DNA of 64,000 nucleotides from Candidatus Zixiibacteriota bacterium (GTDB lineage Bacteria > Zixibacteria > MSB-5A5 > GN15 > FEB-12), in NCBI GenBank assembly GCA_022571985.1, contig JACZWU010000001.1, positions 1-64,000 on the forward strand. Reading direction: 5' to 3'. The first letter of the stretch is position 1, and each line of letters opens with the position of its first letter. A program made the translations under genes and the position numbers. Below, piece after piece: positions 8,919-17,490 of this stretch. The notes beneath the pieces were generated by a model. It did not search any database. It was not told where the DNA came from and worked only from the letters and a program-made list of their open reading frames with translations.

Positions 8919-9812
8919 TTAGTTGCATTCAACAGCTAAGGCACCGATTAGCCTGCCACAGCTATTGTTATCCGGTGCACAAGGGGAACTGGTTTTCAAT
9001 GAAAAAATTAAATTGTCAGGATCACAAAATCGAGGATCGACAGACAGGTTACCTTTGGAATTAGCCTGGTCTGATATTGCTCTCTCCCAGTCGCCGCCGG
9101 CATTGCCGAATATGTTACAGCAGGTGAGTAACGGCTGGCTGCTGCCATCGGCAGTCGCAATCGATTCACCGCTTCCTGAAAAAGCAATAATGCAGTTTTC
9201 GAGATAAGGTGATGACGAAGCCAATCCGAAAATTGCCCCGCCGGTCTGGGCAGCGTTGGCAACGAAAGTGCAGTTGATCAATGAAGGCGAGGAGTTCTTA
9301 CAGCGGATGGCGCCCCCACTTAAGGTCGACTGATTACCGTAGAATATACAAAACTTGAATGTCGGCGAAGCAGAGGTGCAATATATGGCAGCGCCAGATG
9401 TATTATAGCCTCCTTGGATTGTGAATCCCTCTATAATTGTATTTGAGCTGGCTTGATTTCTTATTACGAAGGCGCGGTGGGGCTCATTTTCACTTCCCTC
9501 ACAATCAATTACTGTTGAAGAGCCGGCTTGCTCGGCGATAATAACCACGGATTTTCCCTCAATGATAATATCTCTGTTGCCTTCTCCTCTGTAAATTCCC
9601 GGCGCTACCAGAATCGTATCTCCGTTACCTGCGGCATTTACGGCCGCCTGGATAGTAGGTAAGTCCGAAGGTACTCGTATGGCCGTGCTCTCTGGCTCGT
9701 CCATCATAACAGCATTTTCTTCTTCGCTGCAGCTCTGGAGAACTGTTAAGCCGAAGACGAGTGTCAGAGATAATTCAGTAAAGTGCCTTATAAATTTGAA
9801 TCTGGTCATCAT
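8919..9812 (-). CDS. Lipoprotein with right-handed beta-helix (parallel beta repeat) domain
   Basis: A lipoprotein signal ends in the lipobox LQSC with C28 as the lipidated residue. The mature protein opens with VPSDLPTIQAAVNAAGNGDTILVAPGIY, the signature start of Pel-like / DUF1565 beta-helix surface proteins. Repeated short coils (GGAIRCKNSSPSLINC, GGAIFGLASSSPYLENC) follow. These proteins sit on the cell surface or are secreted. No catalytic residues are evident, so a binding or structural role is as likely as glycan cleavage. Alone on the minus strand, downstream of the displaced polA tail. Confidence 0.75.
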   Translation of the reverse strand: MMTRFKFIRHFTELSLTLVFGLTVLQSCSEEENAVMMDEPESTAIRVPSDLPTIQAAVNAAGNGDTILVAPGIYRGEGNRDIIIEGKSVVIIAEQAGSSTVIDCEGSENEPHRAFVIRNQASSNTIIEGFTIQGGYNTSGAAIYCTSASPTFKFCIFYGNQSTLSGGAIRCKNSSPSLINCTFVANAAQTGGAIFGLASSSPYLENCIIAFSGSGESIATADGSSQPLLTCCNIFGNAGGDWERAISDQANSKGNLSVDPRFCDPDNLIFSLKTSSPCAPDNNSCGRLIGALAVECN

Positions 9813-9845
9813 AAGAGAAACAATTTATAATGGATAAATGTTCCT

Positions 9846-9920
9846 TTGTTATTTGGCGTCCAGCCAGTTGTAACCAAAGCCGGTGTCTACTACTACCGGA
9901 ACTTTTAGTTTAACTGCATT
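9846..9920 (-). pseudogene. Displaced second copy of the polA 3' end
   Basis: These 75 bp match the true polA 3' end at 10639-10713 with 6 mismatches. Translated on the minus strand, the copy gives the last 23 residues of PolA and the stop codon, with one change (N to Y in GFGYNWLDAK). Five of the six differences are synonymous, so the copy diverged while still coding. Similarity stops abruptly inside codon space near 9921. The fragment has no start and cannot make a polymerase; it marks an insertion or duplication that moved the old gene end about 0.8 kb away. Confidence 0.85.
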
Positions 9921-9933
9921 CTAAAATTACCAT

Positions 9934-9963
9934 GTCGAAACCGCACCCAGTAGGCGGGTTTCG
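9934..9963. repeat. Inverted repeat downstream of the TPR gene
   Basis: A 9-bp perfect stem GTCGAAACC / GGTTTCGAC encloses a GC-rich loop. It lies between the displaced polA tail and the stop of the small TPR gene. It could act as a transcription stop for that gene, though no T-tract follows on the minus strand, or be a dispersed repeat unit. Confidence 0.45.
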
Positions 9964-9993
9964 ACCTACTCAAGATTACAGAGAATTTCCTCT

Positions 9994-10518
9994 TTATTCC
10001 AATAAAGCGGAAAGTTTTTTCTTTATTTCCTTTTGATTATATAGGCTCGTAAGACCTGGTCGACGAAATTCTAAGTGAGCTTTTAAGTATTTTATTGCCA
10101 ACTTCTTCTTCCCCAAATTTGCATAACTGTTTCCAATTCTATATCTGCAATCGTTTAGCATGGATTCTGTCCATTGAATTCCCTCACCACAGTCTCCAAA
10201 TGCTAAAGTCTTTACGCTCTTGCGAAGAAGCTTTTCCCAAATTTTGATAGCCTCTTTTTCCCTTTCAAGCATATCCAAGCTACCGGCGTAGTCCCAAAGT
10301 ACCAATGGACAAGCAGGTGCTATTTTCAATGCTTTTTTCGAAAACAGAAGAGCAGTATCATATTGACGTGCCTCATAGTAACTGGTACTTATATTCGTTA
10401 ACAGCCAGTGATCTTTAGGTGAGCTCTTAAGAAGAGATTTTCCAAGTCTAATAGCTTTCTGCCATTCTTCATTATCTTGAAAATCAGTGAGCTTCTGGAT
10501 TTTGTCATTTTCATTCAT
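9994..10518 (-). CDS. Small TPR protein (cytoplasmic), unknown role
   Basis: A 174-residue protein of tetratricopeptide-like helix pairs: residues about 17-50, 51-85 (YYEARQYDTALLFSKKALKIAP) and 120-160 (GNSYANLGKKKLAIKYLKAH). No signal peptide or catalytic domain. It lies between the true polA end and the displaced polA tail, so it is the only gene of a roughly 0.7-kb inserted segment. A low-complexity repeat-like spacer containing GAATCCACGTC separates it from polA. Function cannot be assigned beyond a likely protein-protein interaction scaffold. Confidence 0.65.
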   Translation of the reverse strand: MNENDKIQKLTDFQDNEEWQKAIRLGKSLLKSSPKDHWLLTNISTSYYEARQYDTALLFSKKALKIAPACPLVLWDYAGSLDMLEREKEAIKIWEKLLRKSVKTLAFGDCGEGIQWTESMLNDCRYRIGNSYANLGKKKLAIKYLKAHLEFRRPGLTSLYNQKEIKKKLSALLE

Positions 10519-10641
10519 TTATGACCCAAGTTCGGACAACAGCTTTGATATGAGATATTACCAATATGGTAAGTCTTGAATCCACGTCAAGTCTCTTCAA
10601 CTTCGTTCGGGATTAGTTCGTGGAATGACGATGCTACATTG

Positions 10642-13362
10642 TTATTTGGCGTCCAGCCAGTTGTTGCCGAAGCCGGTGTCTACTACCACCGGAACTTTTA
10701 ATTTAACTGCGTTTTCCATCCCTAATTTGACCAAAGGCTGTAATGCTTCAAGCTCGTCTTTATGGGTATCAAAAATGAGTTCGTCATGAACCTGAAGAAC
10801 CATCTTTGATTTCATTCCGGCCATTTTTTTGTAAATCTTTATCATCGCAATTTTGATTATTTCGGCGGCAGTTCCTTGTAAAGGCGTGTTGATGGCTACT
10901 CGCTCGGCGTTTTGTCTGACAACGTAATTTTTGTCGTTAATTTGAGGAATTATTCGCCTGCGTCCGAACATGGTGGTGACATAGCCTTTTTCTCTGGCAA
11001 AGGCAATAGTCTCATCCATATATTTTCTTATACCCGAATACCTCTTAAAATACATCTCAATGAATTCTTTTGACTGCTCAAGATTTAGCTCGGACTGCTG
11101 TGACAGGCCGAAGGCCGATACTCCGTAAATAATGGCAAAATTTGCGGTTTTGGCTGAGCGCCTCATATTGGGAGTGACCTTGTCGATGGCTACATTGTAA
11201 ACTTCGGCGGCGGTGCGGGTGTGGATATCTTCGGAATTTAGGAAGGCCTTAACTAAAACCTTGTCTCCTGAGTAGTGCGCCAATAAACGCAGTTCAATCT
11301 GCGAATAGTCCGCTATCAGCAAAACATAGTCTTTGTCTCTGGGGATAAACGCTTTTCTGATTCTGCGTCCTTCTTCGGTGCGCACAGGAATATTCTGAAG
11401 GTTTGGGTTGGTCGACGACAGTCTGCCGGTGGCGGCTATTGTCTGATTAAAAGAAGTATGTACCCTACCGGTTTTTTTATCGATGAGCTTTGGAATTGCA
11501 TCAATATAAGTATTTTTGAGTTTGGTTAACTGCCTGTAATCGAGAATTATCTGAGGTAGTTCATGTAAATCGGCCAGTTCTTCCAGTACGCGAACATCGG
11601 TTGAGTAGCCGGTTTTTTTGGCAGTCTTCCCTTTTGTGGGCAGCCCTAATTTATCAAATAAAATGTGTGAGAGCTGCTGGGTAGAATTTATATTGAACTC
11701 TCCCCCGGCAATCTTATAAATGCTCTTGGTCAGTTTGCCCAGCTCTGTTTCAGATTCTTTGGAGAGTTTGCTTAAAAAATCGGGGTCTACTTTGATCCCT
11801 GTTTCTTCCATATCTGCCAGAATGCGCACCAGCGGCAGCTCTATATTGTAATAGAGATTCTGCATTTCGTTTTCTTCAATTAATGGCGCAAGTTTTCCGC
11901 GAAGTCTGAAAGTGTAGTCGGCATCTTCGGCGGCGTAAAAAACAGCATCTTTGACCGACACGGTTGCAAAACTTGTCTGGCTTTTGCCGCTGCCGATTAA
12001 GTCAGTTATCGGCTGCATCTGGTAATCAAAATATTTCCGGGCCAAAAAAGTGAGCGAATGTTCACGCGAGAGCGAGTCAGTCAGATACGAGGCTATCATC
12101 GTGTCAAAACTTATGGGATCAATGTTCAAATTGTTGTGATGGAATATCTCGAGATCATATTTAAGGTTCTGACCGAACTTCTGGACTGTTTTGTCTTCCA
12201 GCAGCTTTTTTAGTTCTGCAATTGTCTGGTCATAAGGCAGATTCTGTTTTGTATCTTCATGCGCGATCGGAATATAATAAGCAGTACCGGCAGCGCTTGA
12301 CAAAGAAACACCAACTAAGACAGCTTCACGGGTATTAAGCGACGACGTTTCTGTATCGACCGCAACTTCTTTGCAGGTTCTGAGTTTCTTTATCAGTGTT
12401 TTAAGTTCTTCAATATTTGTTATCAGGATATAATTTTGTTTCAACCTGACCTGCTCGGCCGCTTCTTTTTGTTCTTTATCTGAATCTGGTAAGAATTCTC
12501 TGGCCAGCCGGTTGAACTCCAGCTCTTTAAACAGTTTTCCGGCAGCGGCTTTATCAGGTTCTTGTTTTTTTAATTTTTCCAGTTCAAACGGAATAGGAAC
12601 TTCAAGATGAATTGTCACCAGTTTCTTGGACAGTCTGGCGCTTTCTATATTATTTGCAATCTTTTCGCGCACGCCTTTGGCTGTTATCTGTTCATAAGAT
12701 TTAAGAACATCTTCGAGTGTGTCAAATTGCGCCAGCAGACTGTCCGCCGTCTTGGGGCCTATGCCGGGTACCCCGGGAATATTGTCGGAGCTATCCCCCA
12801 TAAGAGCCAGTTTGTCGATTACTCTTTCAGGATAGACGCCAAACTTTTCTTTAACTTCTTCAGGTCCCATTTTGTTATATATACCCGCTTTTTTACCGGG
12901 ATATAAGATGCCGACATTATCACCTACTAACTGGAAAAAATCTTTATCACCTGTAACACACCAGACTTGAAAGCCCTGCTTAGCGGCTTTTACTGCGAAG
13001 GTTCCGATAATGTCGTCTGCCTCAAAGCCGTCTTTTTCTATAATAGGAATGCGAAAGGCTTCAATCGCCTGACGGATTTTTGGGATCTGGGTCACTAAAT
13101 CATCCGGCATTTTGGCACGGGTAGATTTGTACTCGGCATATTTTTCATGACGGAAAGTAGGCGCTTTGGTGTCAAGCACTACTGCTATGTAATCAGGCTG
13201 TTCGTCTCGAATAATTTTAAGAAGTGAATTTACAAAGCCAAAGATGGCCGATGTGTTTTCGCCTTTGGAGTTAAACAGAGGGTTCCGGATAAATGCGAAA
13301 TAAGCTCTGTAGATTAAAGCGTAGCCGTCTATGAGATAGAGCTTTTTTTTCTGGGCGCTCAC
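10642..13362 (-). CDS. polA: DNA polymerase I
   Basis: A 906-residue three-domain polymerase for repair and Okazaki-fragment processing. The N-terminal 5'-3' exonuclease (about 1-290) starts LYLIDGYALIYRAYFA. The middle 3'-5' exonuclease retains the DxE motif (AVDTETSSL), so proofreading is probably active. The family A polymerase domain shows motif A (ADYSQIELRLLAHYSGD), motif B (RRSAKTANFAIIYGVSAFGL) and motif C (LQVHDELIFD). It overlaps nadD by 4 nt. The last 75 bp are duplicated at 9846-9920, so the present gene end may be an acquired replacement. Confidence 0.96.
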   Translation of the reverse strand: MSAQKKKLYLIDGYALIYRAYFAFIRNPLFNSKGENTSAIFGFVNSLLKIIRDEQPDYIAVVLDTKAPTFRHEKYAEYKSTRAKMPDDLVTQIPKIRQAIEAFRIPIIEKDGFEADDIIGTFAVKAAKQGFQVWCVTGDKDFFQLVGDNVGILYPGKKAGIYNKMGPEEVKEKFGVYPERVIDKLALMGDSSDNIPGVPGIGPKTADSLLAQFDTLEDVLKSYEQITAKGVREKIANNIESARLSKKLVTIHLEVPIPFELEKLKKQEPDKAAAGKLFKELEFNRLAREFLPDSDKEQKEAAEQVRLKQNYILITNIEELKTLIKKLRTCKEVAVDTETSSLNTREAVLVGVSLSSAAGTAYYIPIAHEDTKQNLPYDQTIAELKKLLEDKTVQKFGQNLKYDLEIFHHNNLNIDPISFDTMIASYLTDSLSREHSLTFLARKYFDYQMQPITDLIGSGKSQTSFATVSVKDAVFYAAEDADYTFRLRGKLAPLIEENEMQNLYYNIELPLVRILADMEETGIKVDPDFLSKLSKESETELGKLTKSIYKIAGGEFNINSTQQLSHILFDKLGLPTKGKTAKKTGYSTDVRVLEELADLHELPQIILDYRQLTKLKNTYIDAIPKLIDKKTGRVHTSFNQTIAATGRLSSTNPNLQNIPVRTEEGRRIRKAFIPRDKDYVLLIADYSQIELRLLAHYSGDKVLVKAFLNSEDIHTRTAAEVYNVAIDKVTPNMRRSAKTANFAIIYGVSAFGLSQQSELNLEQSKEFIEMYFKRYSGIRKYMDETIAFAREKGYVTTMFGRRRIIPQINDKNYVVRQNAERVAINTPLQGTAAEIIKIAMIKIYKKMAGMKSKMVLQVHDELIFDTHKDELEALQPLVKLGMENAVKLKVPVVVDTGFGNNWLDAK

Positions 13363-13961
13363 TTGTTGTAAATACCTTTTTTAAAAATATATTCAGCTGC
13401 ACCTGACGGAACATAATCTGTTAGTTCTTCAAAAGAACAGCCGTTTTTTATCATTTTACGAATTTCACTCGATGAAATATCAAGCTCTGGTATTTCAATC
13501 ATCTCAACCGGCACTTTAGACTTATCAGTCTTGTCAGAACCGGGGCGGGTTCCGGCAATAAATTCAACTTCCGCTTTTAATTCTTCAGCCATATACCAGT
13601 TGTCAATTATGTTGATATTATCCGAGCCAATAATAAAATAAAAGCTAACTTTCGGGAATCGCTTTTTAAGTGCACGAATAGTGTCAATTGTGTAACCGGA
13701 GAGATTTTCTTCTGCTTCGATTTCACATATAAAAAAGTTAGACAAGTCCACAAGGACAGCTTTTAACATAGCCAGCCGGTCTGAATAATTTGCTTCGCTT
13801 AAGCGACTCTTGTTAGGGTGTCTTACTGCCGGAACGACCAGAACACCGTCGAGTTTCTTCTTGCTGCAAATTGAGTTGGCCAGATTGATGTGACCATTAT
13901 GAATAGGGTCAAAACTGCCCCCAAGAATTCCCCATTTGCCGCCGTTTTCAGGATTCGGCAT
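13359..13961 (-). CDS. nadD: Nicotinate-nucleotide adenylyltransferase
   Basis: Transfers AMP to nicotinate mononucleotide in NAD synthesis. The nucleotidyltransferase signature GILGGSFDPIHNGHINLA (residues 11-28) and the C-terminal ISSSEIR motif are present. At 200 residues the length is normal. It overlaps bamD by 14 nt upstream and polA by 4 nt downstream, so it is mid-operon. Confidence 0.92.
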   Translation of the reverse strand: MPNPENGGKWGILGGSFDPIHNGHINLANSICSKKKLDGVLVVPAVRHPNKSRLSEANYSDRLAMLKAVLVDLSNFFICEIEAEENLSGYTIDTIRALKKRFPKVSFYFIIGSDNINIIDNWYMAEELKAEVEFIAGTRPGSDKTDKSKVPVEMIEIPELDISSSEIRKMIKNGCSFEELTDYVPSGAAEYIFKKGIYNK

Positions 13962-14889
13962 GCTGATCCTGCGAGAGCATACTCTGCTTGTCTGCTATAA
14001 GACTCAGGTATTTTTTGGCGCTGCTCACACGGTCATCATTCGGATACTCTTTGATAAACGATTCGAATCTTTCTTTGGCGCTGTCCATCTTCCCTTTGTC
14101 AAATGCGGAAATACCGCTTTTAAACGAGGCCTCAGCAGCTCTTTTTTTTGCCTCCTGAGCCAATTCGTGTTCAGGAAAGATAATCAGGAAGTTTTCAAAG
14201 GTCGTGTGCGCCTCGGCATAGTTTCCAATGTTAAAGTCCATTTCTGCATATTCAAAAACAGCATTGGCGACATACTCAGAATTGGTATAGTCGTCTATGA
14301 CTATCTGATAGTACTTTTTGGCAGCTCTATAGGCGCCGCTATGACGATAGACAACAGCGCTCTTATAATATTTATAGGCCAGGCGATCATTGGCAGCTTT
14401 CAAGTAGGTCTGGGCATCAGCTATCAGATGAGATTCCGGGAAATCTATTAAAAAATCTTCGAGCTGCTTGATTGCTACCACAAGTTCAGACTGGTCGAGC
14501 CCATAATGCTTCGGGGTTCCCTCAAAATAAGAGACGGCTCTCATAAAGATAGCGTTTTCAAAATAAGCGCTCGAAGGATAATTGAGCGCCAGTCGGTTAA
14601 ACTCAACAGCTGCTACCTCATAATCTTTGTTGCCAAGATAGGCCAGAGCCAGGTGATATTGGGCGGTATCGACAACGGAATTGCCCGGATGATTGTATAC
14701 CACGGTCTGAAATATCTCTATGGCGTTAAGGTACTTTTTGTCGGCGTATTCTTTAAGTCCCAGATCGAGTAGTTCTTTGGCAGTCATCTTTGTCAGGCTC
14801 GGTCTGCCGCCGCAGCCCAATGCCATCACCGATATTATTAATAATGTAAAAAGAAACCTGATTAAATAAGTCGGGGTAGTAATTGTCAA
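13948..14889 (-). CDS. bamD: Outer membrane assembly lipoprotein BamD
   Basis: A lipoprotein (lipobox ALGC, Cys about residue 26) with five or more TPR units, starting KTAKELLDLGLKEYADKKYLNAIEIFQTVV-like. The pattern, including the HYGLDQSELVVAIKQLEDFLIDFPES stretch, matches BamD/YfiO, which works with BamA to insert beta-barrel proteins. At 313 residues it is somewhat longer than E. coli BamD (about 245), with extra C-terminal TPRs as in FCB bacteria. It overlaps nadD by 14 nt and the transglycosylase gene by 4 nt. Confidence 0.85.
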   Translation of the reverse strand: MTITTPTYLIRFLFTLLIISVMALGCGGRPSLTKMTAKELLDLGLKEYADKKYLNAIEIFQTVVYNHPGNSVVDTAQYHLALAYLGNKDYEVAAVEFNRLALNYPSSAYFENAIFMRAVSYFEGTPKHYGLDQSELVVAIKQLEDFLIDFPESHLIADAQTYLKAANDRLAYKYYKSAVVYRHSGAYRAAKKYYQIVIDDYTNSEYVANAVFEYAEMDFNIGNYAEAHTTFENFLIIFPEHELAQEAKKRAAEASFKSGISAFDKGKMDSAKERFESFIKEYPNDDRVSSAKKYLSLIADKQSMLSQDQHAES

Positions 14890-15530
14890 GTTCGGTAGGT
14901 CTCCTTCAGCATATCGTAATTTTTCAGCACTTTATTCAGGTAATTTTGAGGCAGGGGTTTTTGCTTGCGCATTAATTTTCGTAGAGTTCCCTCTCCAACA
15001 TTGTAGGCCACTATTGCCTTTTTGACATCTCCAAATTTCAGTATCTGCTCAAACAGATGATGTGTTCCCAGTTTTATATTACTTCTGGGCTCAAATAAAG
15101 TTCCCTTGCCTGTCCAGTCAACACCGGCCCGGGTGGCAACATCTTTGCCGACAAACGGCACCACCTGCATAAGTCCTCTGGCGCCGTATGACGAACGCTG
15201 GCCTTTCTTAAACGATGACTCTGTCAGGATAACCGCCATTATGAACAGCGGATCATACTGGTATTTTTTGCTTTCGCTATAGATTACTTCTGCCAGCTGC
15301 TGAACCTCTTCATCGCTGAAACCAATTTGAAAGTCATCGATAGCTTTGAAAATCTGCAGCTTCTCTTCAAGTTCAGAAATTCGTTTCTGCTGAAAATTAA
15401 TTTGCTGCTCCAGATCAAATTTATCTTTTATAAGATAAATCAAGAGTGCCGATTGCAGCAGGTATATCAGCATCAACAGCAAGGAAATCGGTTTGGAAAG
15501 AAATATCCCCAGTTTATCGTATTGAATCAT
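14886..15530 (-). CDS. Lytic transglycosylase (SLT domain), membrane anchored
   Basis: One N-terminal transmembrane helix (about 11-33), a short coiled coil (LEQQINFQQKRISELEEKLQ), then an SLT domain (about 75-205). The catalytic Glu is in VILTESSF, followed by the GLMQVVP and AYNVGEG signatures. It cleaves the MurNAc-GlcNAc bond of peptidoglycan with 1,6-anhydro formation. Sits between rimO and bamD, overlapping bamD by 4 nt. Confidence 0.88.
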   Translation of the reverse strand: MIQYDKLGIFLSKPISLLLMLIYLLQSALLIYLIKDKFDLEQQINFQQKRISELEEKLQIFKAIDDFQIGFSDEEVQQLAEVIYSESKKYQYDPLFIMAVILTESSFKKGQRSSYGARGLMQVVPFVGKDVATRAGVDWTGKGTLFEPRSNIKLGTHHLFEQILKFGDVKKAIVAYNVGEGTLRKLMRKQKPLPQNYLNKVLKNYDMLKETYRT

Positions 15531-15532
15531 AA

Positions 15533-16855
15533 CTATGCTCCGGTTACGGTTCCTCTCAAATCATATCCATCTGATTCGTCAATCAATACGTCATAAAAGC
15601 CGCCGACACGGCAGCTGTTACCATATATTTTTACTTCCTGATCAATTTCGGGACAATCGGCATAAGTCCGGCCGCTGGCAATCCCTTCTGAGTCAATTTC
15701 ATCAACCAGAACTTTCTGAACAGTTCCGATCAGATCGTTATTGTTTTCAAAAGCAATTTCGCGCTGCAGGTTCATCAGTGCGTCCATTCTTTTTATCTTA
15801 ACTTTTTCAGAAATCTGGCAGCTTAGTTTTTCTGCCGGTGTGCCGTCTTCGGGGGAGTAACGGAAAACGCCCATACGGTCGAGCCTGTTTTCAGATACGA
15901 AATCATAAAGTTCGTTGAATTGCTTTTTGGTTTCTCCGGGGAAGCCGACAATAAAAGTAGTACGAATGATCGCGTCGCTGCTGGTTCTTCTTATTTTGTC
16001 TAAAAGTTTGTCGATTCGGGGTCTATCTACCAGCCGCTTCATTTTTGACAGGATATCGCTGTTGACATGCTGCAGCGGCAAATCATAGTAGTTTAAGGTT
16101 TTGTTATCGGCAGCCATATACTCAACGAGACTATCTTTGACCTGCCCCGGATATAAATATAAAAGTCGTACCCAGTCTATGCCGTCGACCTGCTCCAGTG
16201 CTTTCAAAAGAGTAATTATATCGGGGCGGTCTTTTAAGTCATAGCCCCAGAGTGTGGCTTCCTGAGATACCAGTATCAATTCCTTTTTACCGTTTTCCGC
16301 CAAGAACCGGGCTTCTTTGATAATTGAATCAAGCGGCCGACTCCGATATCTCCCCCGCATTTTAGGAATGGCGCAGTAAGTGCAGGGACGATCGCAGCCA
16401 TCGGAAATTTTCAGATACGAATAAGGCCAGTCGTCAGAGATAAAGCGATTTCTGAAATTCAAATAGCCCAGTTTGCGTGTCTCAAGTTTTATGGTCTTAT
16501 CAAATCTAACAGAACCGCTGACAGCTCTGGCTATGGAGTCGAGCGCACCGTGACCGAAAGCGCCGTCAAGTTCAGGTATGCCCTCCAGAAGTTCGTCGCC
16601 GCTGCGCTGGGTGAGACATCCGGCAGCATAAAGAGATTTTAATATTCCGTTTTTTTTGAATTCAGATAGATTCAAAATTGCATTTATAGATTCTTCTTTA
16701 GCTTCTTGTATAAAGCCGCAGGTATTAACAATAATAGACTCGGCCCGGTCGGGTGAGCTGACCGGAGTGTGTCCCTCGGCGATCAGTCTGGCGGCTATGT
16801 AGTCGGCATCGACATCGTTTTTGGGACAGCCCAATTTATGAATATAAAAATTCAT
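15533..16855 (-). CDS. rimO: Ribosomal protein S12 methylthiotransferase RimO
   Basis: A radical-SAM enzyme that adds a methylthio group to the conserved Asp of ribosomal protein S12. It has an N-terminal UPF0004 domain with three Cys that bind a second 4Fe-4S cluster (C10 in LGCPKN, C46 in NTCGF, and CLTQR). The radical-SAM CxxxCxxC follows (DGCDRPCTYCAIPKMRGRYRSR), with a C-terminal TRAM domain (about 375-440). The LGCPKN and RGRYRSR signatures favour RimO over MiaB. Starts 3 nt after the lolA stop. Confidence 0.92.
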   Translation of the reverse strand: MNFYIHKLGCPKNDVDADYIAARLIAEGHTPVSSPDRAESIIVNTCGFIQEAKEESINAILNLSEFKKNGILKSLYAAGCLTQRSGDELLEGIPELDGAFGHGALDSIARAVSGSVRFDKTIKLETRKLGYLNFRNRFISDDWPYSYLKISDGCDRPCTYCAIPKMRGRYRSRPLDSIIKEARFLAENGKKELILVSQEATLWGYDLKDRPDIITLLKALEQVDGIDWVRLLYLYPGQVKDSLVEYMAADNKTLNYYDLPLQHVNSDILSKMKRLVDRPRIDKLLDKIRRTSSDAIIRTTFIVGFPGETKKQFNELYDFVSENRLDRMGVFRYSPEDGTPAEKLSCQISEKVKIKRMDALMNLQREIAFENNNDLIGTVQKVLVDEIDSEGIASGRTYADCPEIDQEVKIYGNSCRVGGFYDVLIDESDGYDLRGTVTGA

Positions 16856-16858
16856 CTT

Positions 16859-17467
16859 CTAATAAAGTTTGACTTTCTCAACTGAATCCGGAAAATCCGG
16901 CTCAAAGCCTCTGGCAGAGCAGCTTGAGTCGGTTTTCTGTTTTAAAAATTCTACTCTGTTGAGATCTTCGTTTATGTCAATATACCGGATTTCCACTATG
17001 GTCGAATCTGCGATATTCGTAATGAGTTCAAGTGAATCCGGAATATCGCCCTCGACTCCTTCCTTTTTCTTTAAAGCATAGCTATTCTTCGAATTAGCCT
17101 TGGAATCATACCATTCATCGAGCTTGATGACAAACGAAATCTCATCAGAAACCAGCTTGCCTGAGTCCGGTTTTTCTATGATGAGCTGATTGGTTTCTAA
17201 AAAATAAGTATAAAGAAGCAAGCCGTCGTAAAGAAAAACGTCGCTACCAATTTCTATCTTGTAGCGCCCGTCTTTGGCTATATAGGCCGAGCCATGGATT
17301 GTATCAACGACTCCAAATATTTTCGACTCAATGATATTTGCGAATTCGAAGTAAGTACAATCTCCATTTGAGATTTTTGATTTGACTGCCTCAAGAGCGT
17401 CTGTTTCCGGCCGAGCCAGACTGCTATGTGCCAGTAGTAAGACTAAGCTGTAAAGAAAGGTTTTCAT
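16859..17467 (-). CDS. lolA: LolA-like outer membrane lipoprotein carrier protein
   Basis: A 202-residue protein with a signal peptide (about 1-18) and the LolA fold pattern: a FEFANIIES-type early strand, GSAYIAKDGRYKIEIG, DVFLYDGLLLYTYFLETNQLIIE. LolA ferries lipoproteins across the periplasm to the outer membrane. Sequence identity in this family is low, but position directly after ftsK supports it, since ftsK-lolA is a common gene order. Confidence 0.78.
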   Translation of the reverse strand: MKTFLYSLVLLLAHSSLARPETDALEAVKSKISNGDCTYFEFANIIESKIFGVVDTIHGSAYIAKDGRYKIEIGSDVFLYDGLLLYTYFLETNQLIIEKPDSGKLVSDEISFVIKLDEWYDSKANSKNSYALKKKEGVEGDIPDSLELITNIADSTIVEIRYIDINEDLNRVEFLKQKTDSSCSARGFEPDFPDSVEKVKLY

Positions 17468-17490
17468 ATGAATTATACGGAATGGCTCTA

